The notes below the pieces were generated by a model. That model did not search any database, had not been told where the DNA came from, and saw only the letters and a program-made list of their open reading frames with translations. The translations under genes and the position numbers were made by a program. 64,000 nucleotides of DNA, taken from Datisca glomerata (Eukaryota > Streptophyta > Magnoliopsida > Cucurbitales > Datiscaceae). The stretch spans positions 1,543,194-1,607,193 of the forward strand of contig QANY01013583.1 in assembly GCA_003255025.1 (NCBI GenBank). The letters are read 5' to 3'. This document shows positions 12,081 to 24,221 of the stretch, piece after piece. Position 1 is the first letter of the stretch; every line of letters starts with the position of its first letter.

Positions 12081-13137
12081 AAAAAGTTTAAAGAAACTAC
12101 AAATGATCTCATAAATTATCAAGAATCCCTATTCAGCTCATAAATTTGATTTGGGTGAAAAGAGTTCTCACACTTTCAGTTACTCATCATCAAACATCAA
12201 AATCAATTGTAGCATTAAATAAATACATGATTAACATGCTTAAAATTTAAAGAAATGTTAACGACATTTATTTCAACAATCATTTTAACATTCTCATCTT
12301 AAAATAGTGTCGTGTATCATATTTTTATTTTTCATTAAATATTTCAAATTGAACTAAATTTTGAAATATGACATTTTCTTTTTAATTACAATTTTACGAT
12401 GAACTTTTTTACCTTCACTTTTTTTACTTTTGACTTATCACATTTCTCTTTTTTATTACAGGCTACTTTAAGTTAAAATCAGATTTTTTTTTTACTTATT
12501 TACAATAAAATAGTTTCATCACCTCATCTCCCCCAAATTATAATGTTTTTCCCTTACTCCACAACCTTTTTTCAATTCTCTTCAAAACATTCTCTCAACA
12601 CCAAATAGCTTGTGTCCATGTGATAAAAGATCAGGAGTTAATAAGGTATTATTTTCGTCTCAATCGAACTTTAATAATTCTGAAATTATGATTTTATCTC
12701 TCTTTTTTTGTAATTTTGAAGTTTGTAATGGTTGGAAAACAATGAATATATTCTCCATCTCTATAATATTTCTAATTCGAATTTTCTTGGCTCATATAAT
12801 TTTGGTGTTCATCTTTTCTCTAGGCTTCAAAAGCAAACGTAGAATTATTAATAAGAAAGTAAAAGAAAGAAAGAGATGACTGAAATTTGTTCGTCTCTGT
12901 AATTTGTTCTTTGGGTAATTTGTTCATCACTGTGAAATTTTCACATTTATCCATCTTTGTGATTTGTTCTTTGGGTAGGCTTTCACAATATGAGCACAAG
13001 CATATATTTTTTCTTGTTTTATTTTATTTATATTTTTTTCACATCATTAATTAGCCGGTATATTTACCATTGCACACATTTTATTTTTGATTCGATATTA
13101 GTCATTTATATATTTTCTTATGATTTTATAGGTAGTC

Positions 13138-13380
13138 ATGAATATAGACCTTGATTTAACTTTAGGGTTGGATGAATTAAACAATGAGTGAACCCAAGTG
13201 ATTGATGAAGATGAAAAATCTCTGGAGCCCAATAATGGTATGGAGTTTGATTGAAAGCAACAGGCTCATGCTTTCTACCTTAAGTATGCTAAGTTTCTCG
13301 GGTTTGGTATATCAACAAAAGCTAGTCGTCAATCAAGAATACTTGGATTTGACATTATAATTTACTCTCATTTTTTGACA
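13138..13380 (+). pseudogene. FAR1/FHY3-type DNA-binding domain fragment
   Basis: An ATG at 13138 opens a frame reading MNIDLDLTLG. Through two stop codons the same frame continues to 'NNGMEFD*KQQAHAFYLKY' and 'AKFLGFGISTKASRQSR'. This matches the start of the FAR1 domain of FAR1-RELATED SEQUENCE proteins and MULE-type transposases ('GMEF.s...A..FY..YA...GF'). The zinc-binding Cys/His residues and everything downstream are absent or unreadable. The upstream ~250 bp contain a repeated 'tttgttctttgggta' (12902 and 12961). It is a broken copy of either a FRS gene or a MULE transposase; I cannot decide which. Confidence 0.7.
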
Positions 13381-13689
13381 TTATAATTTACTTAGTTTAT
13401 ATTTCATGTATCTAATAGTTTTTTTATTTATTTTATAGATGACTACAAGGAAAGGAATAAGAATTTAATGGTGCAATAAAAATATGCCATTGATCAAAAC
13501 TCTTTTAGTTGAAAATTTTGTAAGCTTAATTTTCTTTGAGGCTCCTTTCATTTTGGTATTATTGTTTTATAATTTATGTAAAATTTTCCATCATTGGAAT
13601 CTAGTTGAAGAATATTAAGTACTTGATTATAAATCTGACTCCTAAATTTTGTTTCAAATGATAATTACTAAATTTTGTATTTAGCCAAA

Positions 13690-15715
13690 ATAAAAATGGA
13701 GGGAAAGAAGTTGGGGATATGAAGACAATATAACTAGTTTATTCTTCTTCTTTTCTCTCTCTTTTACTTCATTTCACTCTTTGTACTGAATTTACCTTAT
13801 TTCTCTAATTATGCTGGAAACAATGGATCCGAGAGATTATATTTTTGCATAAGTTAACTATGAGCTAATCACTTTGAGGCTAGTATGGTAATCTGAACTT
13901 GGATTTTACTTTATCTTATTTGATATTTTTATTGCAAGACTCTCTTTAGCATTTCGGTTTAAGTGTGTTGAATGTTTATTTCTATTAGCGATTGGCATCC
14001 CTTATATAATACAAGTTAAATTAAGATTCGAAATGACTTAATTTAATGGAATAACTTAGCCGATGCTTGAATGCTTAAATAAAAATGCATGGTCATAGAT
14101 TCATGTGGATCTAGGTTTTTTGTGAGATTACATAGACATATGAACTTATCTAGTCACCATTTGACTGGAACTTAATGAATCAATGTTGAACCTGACTAAG
14201 CTTAGATATGAAGAGAGTTAGGCTATACTTGATGATCTCACAAATGACAGTTTAGTATGCTTTTGAGCTAAGGTAATGCTGTTGAGATGTTGTAGCAATT
14301 AAAGCAGGATTAATATTGATAAAGTAAATGATAAGAGATTTAACTATAATAGCCCTCTTTCCTATTGAATGTCTCAGTAAATTTTAGTAACCTATTTGTG
14401 TAGTTATTAGTACACTTTAGCTTTTTATTTATACACTTTACAATTTAGTCTTAGTAAAAATTACTCAAACAATTTGTTCCAGCCTTTTCTTGCAAATTAA
14501 TTCTATTTTGGTCATTTAAATATTGTGTATTCACTAGTCCCTATGGAGATCGACACTCACTTATCATTTTATTACTTGTTGATGACACATGCACTTGTGT
14601 AGAGACATATTTTAACGCAACTAGTTTTTGGCCAAGTTATTAAGGATTGCAGTGCAGTTGTTAAATTCCCCTTGTGCTTAATGATCATTATTTATCCCAT
14701 GTTGTGTTGTATTGTTAAAGCATGTTGTGCTTAGTGGAATTAGGATTACTTAAATTAGAGATCTTTGGGCCAATAACCTTGGACTGAACTATCCTTCACA
14801 TTCTGAAGTAGTGGCTCTTGTACTCCTAGCACACACTCACTTTAGAGAATTAGCCTATGTCTGAAGTCAGCATGTTGAGAATAATTTTTTTTAAAGTATG
14901 GTGCATAATAATGTTGCAGCAGAATGACAAGTGAGTTAAAAAATTTAGCTTGCTTTGAATTACACAAATAGCTTTGTAGTTTAGATTTGCATCCCTCGAG
15001 GACAAGAAATACTCTACGTTTGGGGGTGTGATAACTTTAATATATTAGAGTTATCTTAACATTTTAAAGTTTGAATTTATGCTTGTTTTGGGGATATTAG
15101 GTATTTTCAATGGTTTCTTCAAGTTAACTGCTGATTATTTTTAATTTCATGCTAGCCTTTCTTATGTTTTTTAGGTAATTTTATGCATTAGGGTATCTTT
15201 GGTGCAAGGCTGTTTGCAAAGTTTGGTATTCTTCGATGTTGTAGCAAGTCTTGATACTATAACTATGGCCGTTCAAAGCAAGCTTGGCGAGAGGTCTGGG
15301 GAGTGGTATGGCGTGTGGTAAAGCAAAAAGGAGATGCCTTTGTATCAAAAGCCGTTATCCAGGTGTCATTGAACTCTACTCTTCGTGGTCCCCAAATTCT
15401 TGAAAGCTTGATATGTTCCCCATGCTAAGAGGAAACGCTAATTCCCGAGGCCGCTATTTAAGAAAGAGGCTTCTATTTTTGGAAGAGGTTGGGGATATTT
15501 TCCAAAAGAAGCCAACATCTGCCTGGTAGAAAGGTGAACGTGCACATAGAAGAAAAGGAAGAAGTCGATAGAAAGAAGGAAGGAATAAGGGAAAGAAGAC
15601 AAGAGCATAGAATAATTAGTTTATTCTTCTTCTTTTCTCTATTTTTTTTTCATTTCGTTCTATGTATTTATGCCGGAAACAATGGATTAGAGAGATTATG
15701 TTTTTCATAAAAATC
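13690..15715 (+). mobile_element. gutted Athila/Tat-like gypsy remnant
   Basis: 13690-13850 and 15570-15715 match each other ('tagtttattcttcttcttttctct', then 'ggaaacaatggat..gagagattat'), as expected for parts of two LTRs. At 14535-14625 the text 'gagatcgacactcac' followed by 'cacttgtgtagagac' and 'ctagtttttggc' resembles the LTR end and primer-binding site start of Athila/Tat elements. At 14995-15028 'cgaggacaagaaatactct' leads to a purine-rich 'gtttgggggtg', a typical polypurine tract, followed by 'tgataactttaa' as the 3' LTR start. Thus there is a 5' LTR right part (13690-~14610), an almost empty interior (~400 bp) and a 3' LTR left part (15029-15715). No gag or pol frame remains. Confidence 0.55.
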
Positions 15716-17590
15716 ATATTTTTACAATATACAATTTACAAAGCTAAATATTACTTTTATGATTTTTCAACATATCATTTCTCCTAGTTTAAGCAAAAGG
15801 AAAAAAGCGAATACTATAAAAATTTGGTGATGACTGAATATGAAGAGTATGAATTTTGAGTAAGATTGGACAAAAGTGGATAGACAAAACGTATGCATTT
15901 TTTGTAAGATTGGACAAGAAAGGTGCAAAAGAAATGTCACAAAAGTGGATAATCGTGAGTTGTGCGAAGTTGATGACATTGATAAAATGGGCAACTATAC
16001 TACGGGAGAACCTATGTCCAAAACAATTAAAATAGAGAAATAATTTGAGTGAAGTCAATTATGTAGTAAAATTGTTGTCATTACCCGTCTGGTGTTATTT
16101 TCTTTCAAATAAATGAAATTAAATTTGAAATAATCTTAAAAATGTACTTCTACATATGACCACCATACAAGAATCAACTCATAACATTTCATGTTCAACA
16201 TTTTCAAAACGAATTCATTTTCTAACAAATTTTAATAAGAAAGCCAATAAATATGTCAACAACAAGCCAATGTTCAATAGCTGATCACAAGATATATGAT
16301 AAAATAATATGATTTTCCTTCTTTAAATTCATATCAATGGTTTTTCAGCGATACATTTTCTCTAATTTATTATCGTTAAATTCATTTCTACCTATTTCAA
16401 AAAAATGTCAAATAAAATTATTTGCTTCATATACAAGCGACCATTTCACTACCGTTGACAAGTAAATACCAAGTCAATGTTTTATATTTTCATCAGCTTA
16501 TATCGTATCAAATTTTGTTTCGATTGTTAAAAGTTTAGAGCTTCTCCGTGTATGAGCGGAATGTATCCAGCATACATTTTACTGCTAATTACAATTATGG
16601 TTTTTACTTAATTTTAATGATAATTTAAATTATTGGACCACCACGTACATTCAATTGAGTAAATTAGAGTCTAGGATCTATGAACAATACATACCTTAGT
16701 TTGATGTTAAATTGCGGTGGAGAACTAGATACAACTTTGTAATCTTCTTGAAATATGGTAAACCTGAACATGATAGCTAAATCATAGGCAAGTAATAATA
16801 ATCATAGAGATGTGAAAAAAATAGTAGGATATTATTTTCTTTGTCAACTTCCTTATGATCAAAAGTTTTGTTGTCCTTCTACTTTTAAAGAGTTTTACCA
16901 CGGTTATCTAAATAACGAATTCAAGGCTTAATATATCTTAAATGCTTTCTTTGCCCAGTTTGCTGAAGTCGTGGAAAGCAATTTAACTATCCAAATTTGT
17001 TATATTTAGTCAATCAACGATTTATGCTTCATCATTCCAGCAATATTAAAAACAAAGGAAAAATATTTTGGAGGACATGCATCAAATAGGCGGATAATAG
17101 CACTCGGTGTTCTTCTCTTCATTTTCGTGTGAATGATACATTTTTCCAATGCCAAAAGAAAATGCAAAAAATCACAATCATTAGCGATGAACTGTGATGT
17201 TTACCATATAACGGTTGACGCAAGAGCGTTATACAAAAATTAATTATAACATTGACACACATAAAAGCTAACCTCTTTATTGCATCTTCTCTTTTCATAA
17301 CACTTTTAGATTTGATAATTTGATAATTCGTGTCAAGTCATCGCATTCTTCTTCTTCAAATTGATTTATGCAACAAAAAGAATAATTAACACCTGAATTT
17401 CATGAAAAATCAACATTGTACCCCCACCGACAACAACCAAACCTCACAAGCTTTCTGTTGATACTGCTTTGGACAAATTAGAAACCCCTTATAGCAGATT
17501 CATAAACAACGGAAGAAGAAGAGCAATTAGACGAAGTAAATCTCTTTGCTACAACTACTAGAAAAACCACGAAGATCTCTCTCTGGGATG
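15716..17590. other. A/T-rich intergenic, nothing recognised
   Basis: No gene, RNA or transposon end could be supported. Two overlapping minus-strand open frames (15767-16058) are low-complexity Phe/Ser/Leu-rich and resemble no family. Confidence 0.45.
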
Positions 17591-18056
17591 ACATGTGTTG
17601 CCCCATCATCGGTGCTCGAGAAAACACCTATGATAGTTACCCCCAGTCAAGGACTTGGGTGGCTTCATTCTCCTAGGTTTGAAGACTTCTTTATCCGAGC
17701 TCCTCGTCTGAGCTACGTTCGAGTGGTGATAGCTAAGAGGTTCATCTGTCTTAGGCAATTCACACATATGCTTTAAGTTTGTTTGGTTGGGAGGCCCGTA
17801 CTGAATATGATTACCATTTTTGTCGCGACTCATCCATCATGCGTTTCTAATTTTCTACGGTTCAAGGCCATCAATCTCTTTGGAATGAAGGAAATAATGG
17901 CGCGTGGATGTGCATAAAGGAGCCTGATTCCTCGATGTGTTGCTTCATTCCTGACGCATCGTTTCATTTCTGCAGTCATTAGGCTTAAGGTGGCCTCAAT
18001 GGTTGCCATTGTGGCCTTCCTTAATGCCTATTAAATGAGCGGTTTCCTTCTCCTAG

Positions 18057-18070
18057 GCCTATAAATATGT
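18057..18070 (+). promoter_or_regulatory. TATA-box-like site, possible LTR promoter
   Basis: 'gcctataaatatg' fits a plant TATA box. It is followed by a C/T-rich stretch (18068-18150), common just downstream of LTR transcription starts, and about 600 bp later by a termination-like A/T-rich segment. Inferred only. Confidence 0.35.
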
Positions 18071-19254
18071 CATTTTCCTTCTCATATCTTCGCCTTCCTT
18101 ACATAATTGAAACTTTCATTTTCCCCAATTTATCCTTCCTTCCTTGGGAGAATAATGATCCTTCCGCTTCTAGCGCCTCTTCCGTTGGAGGCTTCCTTCT
18201 AAGGTCCTCTTTGCTTTCCTTTCTGTGGTTTCCATTTCCCTTTTTTTTACCACCTGTGTCATTTCGATCCACAAGTCGCTCATTACATCATGCATCAGGA
18301 ATAGACAAGCACAAGTATTGCAGTCATATCCTTTGGGATTGTCTCGAACCAAGAGGTGGTGACTTTCTTCCTTGCTTACCTTGTGGGAGACGGTGAGGCA
18401 TTTCATCTCTTCATCTCAGGAATGGCGTGCTACCCATGGTTTGAAGCCACTTTTATCCCAACTTGGTGTGGGCCTTAGACCAAGTTGTCATGGTCCTCTA
18501 CCGCCAAGTGATCGGAGCCCTCAAGACCTTAAAAGACTTCAAGAAAGCTATGAAAATCCTGCGACCATCAGCCCAGTCATGGGGGTCTTTTACTTTTAAG
18601 TTAGCTTAAGAGGGGTTCGCCCCTTTAACTGAGGAGGAGATTTTTGTACCTTTTCCTTTGCTTGCACTTGTAATCTTTTCACTTTATTAATGAGAATGAA
18701 CTTTCTTCACTAACTTTGACTTCTTCTTTCAGCTTTACTTTGCTTATTTCATTTATCATAATATCTTGTATTTGCATGTGCTTGATAGTCAGTCTTTAGG
18801 CGATAAGTGTTCCTCGAGTAGATAAAGTTTCACTTTCACTTTCATCGAACTTTGATTAAGGTCTTGATAAGCCTTAATTCTTCCTTTGTTCCACGTTCTT
18901 TGTTACTTCGAGTTATGAATAGTAGTTATTGCTAACCTCAGCTATGGATTGCTCAGACCCCGAGCTTGAGTGGGCCTCGAAATGAACTTGGCTCATCCTA
19001 GTAGGATGTCCCCTTTCAGGGCGGTCAGGTCAAATATACCAGTCGTGCTCTTTTGTGCCCCTGTTCAGGCAGTCATACCTCAAACTGAGAGTTTACCGTT
19101 TTGACATTTTGTCAAGTATTCTTTCTCTTGGCAGAGCCTTTACTTGGTCTGGCAAATTAGAATGCAAGAAAAATTCCTTTCCCTTGGTAGTCGGTCAAAG
19201 GAATTTCCGTTAACACTTATCCAGGCATTCCGATCCTGGATAAATCCTTGTTTT

Positions 19255-20295
19255 GACTGGCGAGCTAAAGTGCACGGTAGACATTTCTTCCTCTAGATTT
19301 AGGTATTCCTTCTCTAGCTAGGGACTCATTCTCATCTGGCGCGCTAGAGTGCTCGATAGACATCTCCTACCTTTAACGTCTCACCAGACGTGACTGCTCT
19401 AGATTGGGCCTTAAACCTGTTTGGCGAGTAAGCGTGCTCCACAGGCATTACTTACCTTATATATAGTTAGACGTTCCTGCTCTGGCTAGATACTTAATCC
19501 TATCTAGCGAGCTAGAGTGCTCGGCAGACATCACTTTTTCTTTGATGTCTAATCAGACATGCCAACTCTAGCTAGAATTTTAATTTCATGTGACGAGATA
19601 GAGTGCTCAGTAGACTTCATTTTTTCTTGATTTCGCCCGCCGGCGTGCCTACTCTGGCTAGACCCTTATTCCCGTCTGGCGAGATAGAGTGTTCAGTAGA
19701 CACCACTTTTTCCTTGACGTTTAGCCAGGCATGCCTACTCTGGCTAGACCCTAGTTCCCGTCTAGTGAGCTAGAGCGCTCAGGAGACATTACTTTTGTCC
19801 TTGATGTCTATCCAAGCATACCTGCTCTGGCTAGACCCTTAATCCCGTCTGGCGAGCTAGAGTGCTTGACAAACATCACTTTTTTCTTTAATGTCTAGCC
19901 AGACGTGCCTATTCTGGCTAGACCTTTAATCTTGTTTGGTGAGCTAGAGTACTCGGTATACATCACTTTTTTAATCTCGATTGGTGAGCTAGAGTTCGAC
20001 TTCAGTCATCATTTTTAATCCTAAGTACTAAGCTAAATTATCACACCAATCATCACTTTTTAATCTTGACTGATGAGCTAGATTGATGCACGAGTCATTA
20101 CTTTTTAATCCAGACAATTGAGCTAGATTGAACACCAGTCCTTTTTAATCTCGATTGGTGAGCTTGATTGTCACACCGGTCATGACTTTTTAATCTTGAC
20201 TAGTGAGCTTGATTGCCGCACCAATCATCATTTTTTAATCCCGACTGGTTAGCTAGATTGCCGCACTGTGATCACTTTTTAATCTTTCGCCGCAC
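19255..20295 (+). repeat. minisatellite with two unit lengths (86 bp, then 45 bp)
   Basis: From about 19255 to 19935 there are eight units of 82-88 bp. Each starts with 'ctggcgagctagagtgctc', continues 'agacatcactttttc', then 'tgtctagccagacgtgcc' and 'ctctggctagaccc'. From about 19935 to 20295 the unit shrinks to about 45 bp, keeping only the first half ('tggtgagctagattg...catcactttttaatc') and the final 'gac'; eight such short units follow. No open reading frame runs through it. Unit lengths are not multiples of three as a rule, so it is not coding. Confidence 0.85.
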
Positions 20296-20420
20296 GTTGT
20301 GGAAGAGTCGATTTTCCTATTTTATTTGACAAATGTTGATAAATACATGATCTTTGTTGTATGTTACACCTTGGTGTTGGCTGTTTAAAAAGGAGACTGC
20401 TTCTTTTGCTCTGAGTGAGG

Positions 20421-21718
20421 GGGGAAGAAGGCTAAGGTAAAGAACTGAAGATGATCAGGGTTTTTATTTCCTGAGCTACTGCTATACATCTCTTGTTGGG
20501 GAATCCTTCTTTATGATCTTAATCTTTTCCTTAATGGTGGGACCCTTTGAGCTCCACATTTTAAGCGTGGGTAAATGTTGATTTTTCCTGAGCCACCTTT
20601 CCCAGATGCTCAGGCGGGAGGATGATCGAACACTCCAACTATTTAAGTCCTCCTAGGGGTTATTCCTCAGGCAGTGCGCCGACTATAGGCTACTTCACTC
20701 CTTAGGTTCATCCACTTCTTGCAGAAGCTTCGGAGGAATATGCTCGCATGCCTCACTAGTAAAGTCTGATCTTGTCGAAAATTGTTGTAAGGTGTCTTGT
20801 GACTGTCCTCATCCTCTCACCGGGGATTCAGGTCCTGACTTGCTTGCAAGATAGCGTACTGATACAAAGCGTGAGAACCAGGAAATGTCTTTCTGGTGGA
20901 TTGATGCGAGGCTCTGTATTTCAACTAGGAATGACCTCATGCTTGTTTATCTGTGCCGCATGGCTTTCATTTTAAGAGGAGCTTTACAAAATTGCTAGTG
21001 GCCAAAAGGACAACAATGAGTTGGATGGAGGCTGGTCTACTGATATTTTCCTCCATCTTATGAGTTGGACGGAGGAGGAAGAAAGCTAAGGTAAAGAACT
21101 GAAGATGATCAGGGTTTTTATTTCCTGCGCTACTACTATACATCTCTTGTTGGGGAATCCTTCTTTCTGACCTTAATCTTTTCCTTAATGGTGGGACCCA
21201 TTGAGCTCCACATTTTAAGCCTGGGTAAATGTTGATTTTTCCTGAGCCACCTTTCCTAGAAGCTCAGGCGAGAGGATGATCGAACACTCCAACCCTTTAA
21301 GTTCCTCCTAGAGGTTATTCCTCAGGCAGTGTACTGACTATAAGCTACTTCACTCCTTAGGTTCGTCCACTTCTTGCAGAAGCTTTGGAGGAATATGCTC
21401 GCATGCCTCACTAGTAAAGTCTGATCTTGTCGAAAATTGTTGTAAGGTGTCTTATGATTGTCCTCATCCTCTCACCGGGGATTCAGGTCCTGACTTGGCT
21501 TACAAGACAGCGTATTGATAAAAAGCGTGAGAACCAGGAAATGCCTTTCTGGTGGATTGATGTGAGGCTCTGTATTTTAACTAGGAATGACCCCATGCCT
21601 GTTTATCTGTGTCGCATGGCTTTCATTTTCAGAGGAGCTTTACAAATTTGTTAGTGGCCAAAAGGACAACAATGAGTTGGACGGAGGGTGGTCTACTGAT
21701 ATTTTCCTCCATCTTACG
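20421..21718 (+). repeat. tandem duplication, ~654-bp period
   Basis: 20421-21064 and 21075-21718 are near-identical. Examples are 'gctaaggtaaagaactgaag' at 20431 and 21085, and 'agtggccaaaaggacaac' near the end of both. The copies differ at scattered single bases. Both hold a 67-75 codon frame starting ATG-independent 'SKIVVRCL', but a single-base difference changes the downstream frame, so these are not convincing genes. The second copy is followed by the nested copia derivative at 21783. Confidence 0.85.
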
Positions 21719-21782
21719 CAGCTGCTCATATATTGCCACTGGAAGAACCTTTAGGGGTCTCTGCTTTCGTTCATTCTTCAGC

Positions 21783-22357
21783 GGAAGGATCGATATGGCA
21801 CCCCTTTTATTTAGGAAAAATGTCTGTCTCTGAACCAGTCCAGCCGGTTTGGAAACCAGTGGAACCAGTGCTTGATTTAGGGAATTATTCCTAAACAAGC
21901 ACTAATCTGACTGATTTCCCTACAGGTATGACCAATCTCAAATCATTTCCTCACTATCCCACCGGTATGACCGGATGGACCCCCAAAATAAAGCTAGTTT
22001 GGACATCGATAAAGCGTGAATTCCATCCGGTTTTGAATTCTATTTGGTACGGTCTTCTACATTCTTGTTCATGAGCAGTTCTATCCGGTTTTAAATTCCT
22101 TGAAGCATTTTGAGTTCAACCAACTTTGATTTAGGTCATTTGGAGTTTGTTTGATATGTTTTGTGTCTTACATAATATGTTGCGTGTATCTCGTCATGTA
22201 CGGTTTTAATTATCTTTTTAGTATTTTTACATAAGCACATAAGATTAAATATTTTCAACATTATTTTCACTTTATTTAATACCTACACACTTAATTAAAA
22301 TATTATTTCACGTATTATTTTTCATCATCAGAATTGTCACCTTGACTAGGGGCAACA
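21783..22357 (-). repeat. 3' LTR of the pol-less copia derivative
   Basis: About 575 bp. It aligns with 23738-24216 throughout, for example 'tggcaccc.ttttattta', 'gtttggacatcga', 'gatatgttttgtgtctta' and 'attttcactttat'. It is about 100 bp longer than its partner because of a segment near 21870-21960 that the 5' LTR lacks or lost. Confidence 0.75.
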
Positions 22358-22879
22358 ATCTCCCCATTTTTTATGATGACAAAAACTTGTTTGCAAAAAA
22401 ATATATGCCAGACCAATCACTCCCTAAATGGTACTATCCTTCGTATTATTTTTATAAAATTTTCGAATATTTCTCATTTTTTATGCGATAATATTTCTAA
22501 ATTTTAAATTTTTGAAAATTCTCTCATTTTTGCAATTTACTATATTTCTCCCCCTTTGAAATCATAAAAAAAAATTAAACATGTCATTTGTTTAAAAATA
22601 CTTCCCTTTTTCATAATTTTAATATGAATAAAAAATTATCCTCCTTTCGTAATAAATTATCCTCATTTGGAATCATCAAAATGAATTAGAATTTTCAATA
22701 TTTGAAAAATCACCCTCTCAAAGCATGCATTTTTTAAATAAAAAATATTTCATTTTTCAACAAGAAAAAATAATAATAAGTAAATAAATAAATTTATGTG
22801 ATTTCTCTAAAATCAAGAATATTATGAAGGTTGAGATTACTAATTTTGTCTACGTGTACCATTAAGCACAAATGTACCT

Positions 22880-23630
22880 TTCTATGTTCATTTGTCATCG
22901 GACTTCTCTTTTTCGTGGGTTTTTTATTTGAAGTGCATCATCTCTTAGTGAGTAGTTTTTTAGCTTTTTTGTGAAGTGCATTAGATCTTTGTCTTCATCT
23001 TTATGTTCTCTCTCAATGGATGTGGCTTTGAATAATAAATTTCATCCTTTTACGTAGTCCACATCCTCTTTCATATACTCCACTTCATGAGTCATCAATG
23101 ATCCCATGATTTCTTCAAGTGAAAGAGTCTTAAGAGCTTTCACTTCTTGAATAGCAATTGTCTTGTTCTCCCACATCGTGATAATGACCTAATAACTTTA
23201 GTCACCAAATCACTATCATTAAAAGTCTTACCAAGAGTCTTAAGAGAACGTGCAATGCCACTCAAACGAGCAAACATTAATTCAATGCTTTCAATTTCAC
23301 TTATCTTAAACATTTTATACTCATGCATGAGAATATCAATCTTAGAGTATTTAACCTCATTTGTTCCTTCATGTGTAATTTCTAATATATGCCAAACGTC
23401 TTTAACAGATTTACACATACAAATGCGATTATATTTTATTTTACTCAAGCCTGATGTAAGATTTTTATTGCTTGAGGATTTAAAGACAATTTAATTTTAT
23501 CATTCTTGGTCAAATATCGTGACTTAGGCACATAATGACCATTTTCGACAAATGTTTTACAAATTATAATCAAGAGATTGAATAAAAATTCTCATTCTAA
23601 TTTTCTAAACATTAAAACCATCTACATAAA
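22880..23630 (-). pseudogene. copia-type gag remnant (UBN2-like)
   Basis: The minus-strand frame 23140-23448 reads 'VKDVWHILEITHEGTNEVKY', then 'MHEYKMFKISEIESIELMF', 'SGIARSLKTLGKTF' and 'KVIRSLSR', matching the plant copia capsid (UBN2/Retrotran_gag) pattern W..L...EGT..VK...L..E......E.ES....... After a frameshift at about 23160, 'EVKALKTLSLEEIMGSLMTHE' continues the family pattern to about 23040. The start is lost upstream of 23630 in stops. The product would be capsid; no zinc knuckle, protease or pol follows. Confidence 0.8.
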
Positions 23631-23737
23631 AAAATGGCGGTTTTGAGATTGATTGCCCTTATTGAAAATCAAAAGGTGATACCGGCGCTTGAGACTATTA
23701 AGTTTCAGATTTTTTAGCACCAAACTCTTATATCAAT

Positions 23738-24216
23738 TGAAGGATTGATGTGGCACCCTTTTATTTAGGGAAAAAATTGTTCTTAAACAGGTCCAGCTGG
23801 TTTAGAAATCGATGGAACCAGTGTATGATCAGAATGACCCCCAAAATTGGGTCAGTTTGGACATCGAACCGGGGATGAACCGGGCCTTGACATTTTCACA
23901 TTATTATGTCCGGTTTGATCTTCTACAATATGTCCGGGAGGGATTCAGTTCCACATCTGAATTCCTTGAAGCAGTTTGAGTTCATCCAAATTTGATTTAG
24001 GTCATTTGAAGTTCATTTGATATGTTTTGTGTCTTTTATAATATGTCGTGTGTATCTCACCATGTATAATTTTTATTCCCTTTATTGTTTTTGTATAAAC
24101 ACTTAAGATTAAATGTTTTTAAATTATTTTCACTTTATATAGTACCTACAGACTTAATTAAAATATTAGTCCACGTATTATTTGTCATCATCAAAATTGT
24201 GACTTGACGGTCAACA
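23738..24216 (-). repeat. 5' LTR of the pol-less copia derivative
   Basis: About 479 bp, partner of 21783-22357. On the minus strand it starts TGTTGACC and ends CCTTCA two bases before the degenerate primer-binding site. Confidence 0.75.
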
Positions 24217-24221
24217 TCAAC

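Larger units (their letters stand above)
21783..24216 (-). mobile_element. pol-less copia derivative, nested insertion
   Basis: The minus-strand element has two LTRs (21783-22357 and 23738-24216) that begin TGTTG on the minus strand. A primer-binding site abuts the 5' LTR: the minus strand of 23715-23736 reads 'ttgatataagagtttggtg', a decayed form of the initiator-Met site TGGTATCAGAGC. A polypurine tract abuts the 3' LTR (minus strand 'aaatggggagat', about 22358-22370). Possible TSD: TCAGC (21778-21782) / TCAAC (24217-24221). The internal region is only about 1.4 kb and holds a gag remnant; protease, integrase, RT and RNase H are absent. It sits inside the larger 17.6-25.4 kb block. Confidence 0.75.

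Noticed and set aside
17592..17631. LTR pair with 25358-25398
   Set aside because: Only about 36 bp match; the neighbouring sequence on neither side is alike, so full LTRs cannot be claimed. Kept only as a weak hint for the block boundaries.
19255..20295. CRISPR-like array
   Set aside because: Repeats are adjacent without unique spacers, vary in length, and the context is a plant nuclear genome; it is a minisatellite.
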